DNA of 64,000 nucleotides from Desulfovibrio desulfuricans (lineage in GTDB: Bacteria; Desulfobacterota; Desulfovibrionia; Desulfovibrionales; Desulfovibrionaceae): NCBI RefSeq assembly GCF_004801255.1, contig NZ_CP036295.1, positions 1,686,001 to 1,750,000 on the forward strand, given 5' to 3'. The translations under genes were made by a program, and so were the position numbers. A model generated the notes under the pieces. That model saw nothing but the letters and a program-made list of their open reading frames with translations, was not told the origin of the DNA and did no database searches. Each line of letters begins with the position of its first letter. Position 1 is the first letter of the stretch. This document shows, piece by piece, positions 62,780-64,000 of this stretch.

Positions 62780-63973
62780 ATGGGCAAGTTGAGCAAGACT
62801 GAATTTGACGCCTATCTGAAGCAGATTCGCGCACTGGCGGAAGGCCCCTTTGAAGAATTGCAGAAGGAAATCGAAGTAACCAACGTTTTCCCCAAGGAAT
62901 TTTACGAACTGGGCATCAAGAACGACCTTTACCGTTGCTCGGTACCCGTTGAATTCGGCGGATGGGGCCTCTCTGAAACCGACATCCTGCGCATTCAGGA
63001 AGAATTCAGCCGTGGCCCCGGCGGCATTCGCATGCACCTGCACTACGCCATGGACCTGAACTGGCGCCCCCTCTACGACTACGGCACAGAAGCGCTGAAA
63101 AAAGAGCTCATGCCCGGATTCCAGGACCGCAGCGTGTTCACCAGCTGGGCCGTTACCGAAGAAAAGGGCGGCACAGGCGCCGACATTCAGTCCTTTGCCG
63201 TGCGTGACGGCGACGACTATGTCATCAACGGCGAAAAGTACCTCATCTCCCACACCGACTGCTGCAACTACTCTTACATCACTGTGGTCACGAACCCCGA
63301 TGCCGACAAGGATCACCGCCTGTCCACCTTCATGGTGCCCTGCGACACCCCCGGCTACGAGCTGACCCCCATGCCCCACATGATGGGTTGCCGCGGCGCT
63401 GGTCACACCGGCCAGAAGTTCACCAACATGCGCGTGAACAAAAAATACCTGCTCGGCAAAGAAGGCCAGGGCCTTGAAATTGCCATTCACTCGCTCTCCG
63501 TCTCGCGCGTGCACATTGCCGCCAGCAACCTTGGCATGGCCCAGCGCATGCTCGAACTGGCCATGAAGCGCGCCCACGACCGCGTGACCTTTGGCAAGCC
63601 CATCATCGAGCGTCAGGCCATCCGCATGAAGATCGCCGACATGGCCACCCATGTGCATGCACTGCGCACCATGGTTTATGACTTCGCCAAGGATTACGAA
63701 AACAACCCCAAGGGCGAATACATCGAAGAAAAGGCTGCCATGTGCAAGCTGTTCAGCATTTGGACCACCAAGGTGGTTTCTGACGAAATGCTCGAGATCT
63801 TCGGCGGCATTGGCTACTTCGAAGACTGCGAATACGGCCCTGTCGAACGTCTGTACCGCGACTGCCGCGCCATGTGGCTGGAAGAAGGCACTCCCACAGT
63901 ACAGCGCATCACCATCTCCCGGCAGGCAATCAAGCACGGCGGCGTTTTGGGTTACTCCGAGTTCGACGCCTAG
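62780..63973 (+). CDS. Acyl-CoA dehydrogenase, second paralogue
   Basis: A 397-residue acyl-CoA dehydrogenase distinct from the one at 58 kb. FTSWAVTEEKGGTGADIQSF and YVINGEKYLISHTDCCNYSY form the flavin/substrate region. RAHDRVTFGKPIIERQAIRM, IFGGIGYFEDCEYGPVERLY and WLEEGTPTVQRITISRQAIK follow; here the catalytic Glu is in the common position before GT. The insertion CCNYSYITVVTNP and the MMGCRGAGHTG segment are unusual. AAGGAG lies seven bases before the ATG at 62780; the longer frame upstream has none. It is divergent from the FldA-like operon and could use the same EtfAB. It may head another operon running off the window. Confidence 0.9.
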   Translation: MGKLSKTEFDAYLKQIRALAEGPFEELQKEIEVTNVFPKEFYELGIKNDLYRCSVPVEFGGWGLSETDILRIQEEFSRGPGGIRMHLHYAMDLNWRPLYDYGTEALKKELMPGFQDRSVFTSWAVTEEKGGTGADIQSFAVRDGDDYVINGEKYLISHTDCCNYSYITVVTNPDADKDHRLSTFMVPCDTPGYELTPMPHMMGCRGAGHTGQKFTNMRVNKKYLLGKEGQGLEIAIHSLSVSRVHIAASNLGMAQRMLELAMKRAHDRVTFGKPIIERQAIRMKIADMATHVHALRTMVYDFAKDYENNPKGEYIEEKAAMCKLFSIWTTKVVSDEMLEIFGGIGYFEDCEYGPVERLYRDCRAMWLEEGTPTVQRITISRQAIKHGGVLGYSEFDA

Positions 63974-64000
63974 CAGATACACCTCCTCCACGCCCTTGCC

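Noticed and set aside
62765..63991. 408-codon minus-strand frame opposite the second acyl-CoA dehydrogenase
   Set aside because: Shadow frame; the plus strand has the ribosome site and the full enzyme.

Overview
The window looks like a chromosomal segment of a strict anaerobe of the Desulfovibrio type (Desulfovibrionaceae). This is an inference from gene content: a three-protein ferredoxin-linked glutamate synthase, many iron-sulfur proteins, a tetrathionate reductase, ETF/Fix electron-transfer genes, Cache-domain chemoreceptors and a DUF2148 ferredoxin-domain protein. Most of the DNA is GC-rich; roughly 28.8-49.3 kb is visibly more AT-rich and mosaic.

Layout. 1-5.4 kb: 3' part of a dihydrolipoamide dehydrogenase gene, gdhA, a frameshifted GNAT acetyltransferase, a small nitroreductase, a DUF2148 protein and an HxlR regulator. 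5.4-10.6 kb (minus strand): a glutamate synthase operon split as glutaminase, FMN/Fe-S synthase and GXGXG-GltD-ferredoxin fusion. 11.1-17.2 kb: a chemoreceptor, a type-B carboxylesterase lipoprotein, a GapN-like aldehyde dehydrogenase and an isolated AT-rich P-loop kinase. 17.5-22.9 kb: a GpdQ-like phosphodiesterase divergent from ugpCBAE, with a Pho box in front of ugpC; together they would take up glycerol-phosphate compounds and release phosphate. 23.0-28.7 kb: ttrBCA (minus strand), divergent from a small monoheme cytochrome c.

28.8-49.3 kb: an island-like region that begins at tRNA-Val(TAC) and contains remains of three different IS3-family elements. It carries a AAA ATPase, a full-length cyclic beta-1,2-glucan synthase (about 2,917 residues), an alpha/beta-hydrolase-like protein, and a run of small envelope or stress genes (PRC-barrel, CsbD, double BON, LpxR-like lipid A deacylase, an exported unknown, a glycine-zipper lipoprotein, an lmo0937-type peptide) with a Crp/Fnr regulator.

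49.3-64.0 kb: a second chemoreceptor, then a minus-strand operon for acyl-CoA redox chemistry: FldA-like CoA-transferase, MFS transporter, YdiO/CaiA-like acyl-CoA dehydrogenase, EtfB, EtfA, FixC, FixX, metallo-beta-lactamase-fold hydrolase and FadK-like acyl-CoA ligase. A second acyl-CoA dehydrogenase is transcribed divergently. The set can import a carboxylate, activate it as a CoA thioester, and pass electrons between the acyl/enoyl-CoA couple and the quinone pool. This is the most interesting system in the window; its substrate cannot be read from sequence. Family assignments below are from memory of the families; no searches were run.
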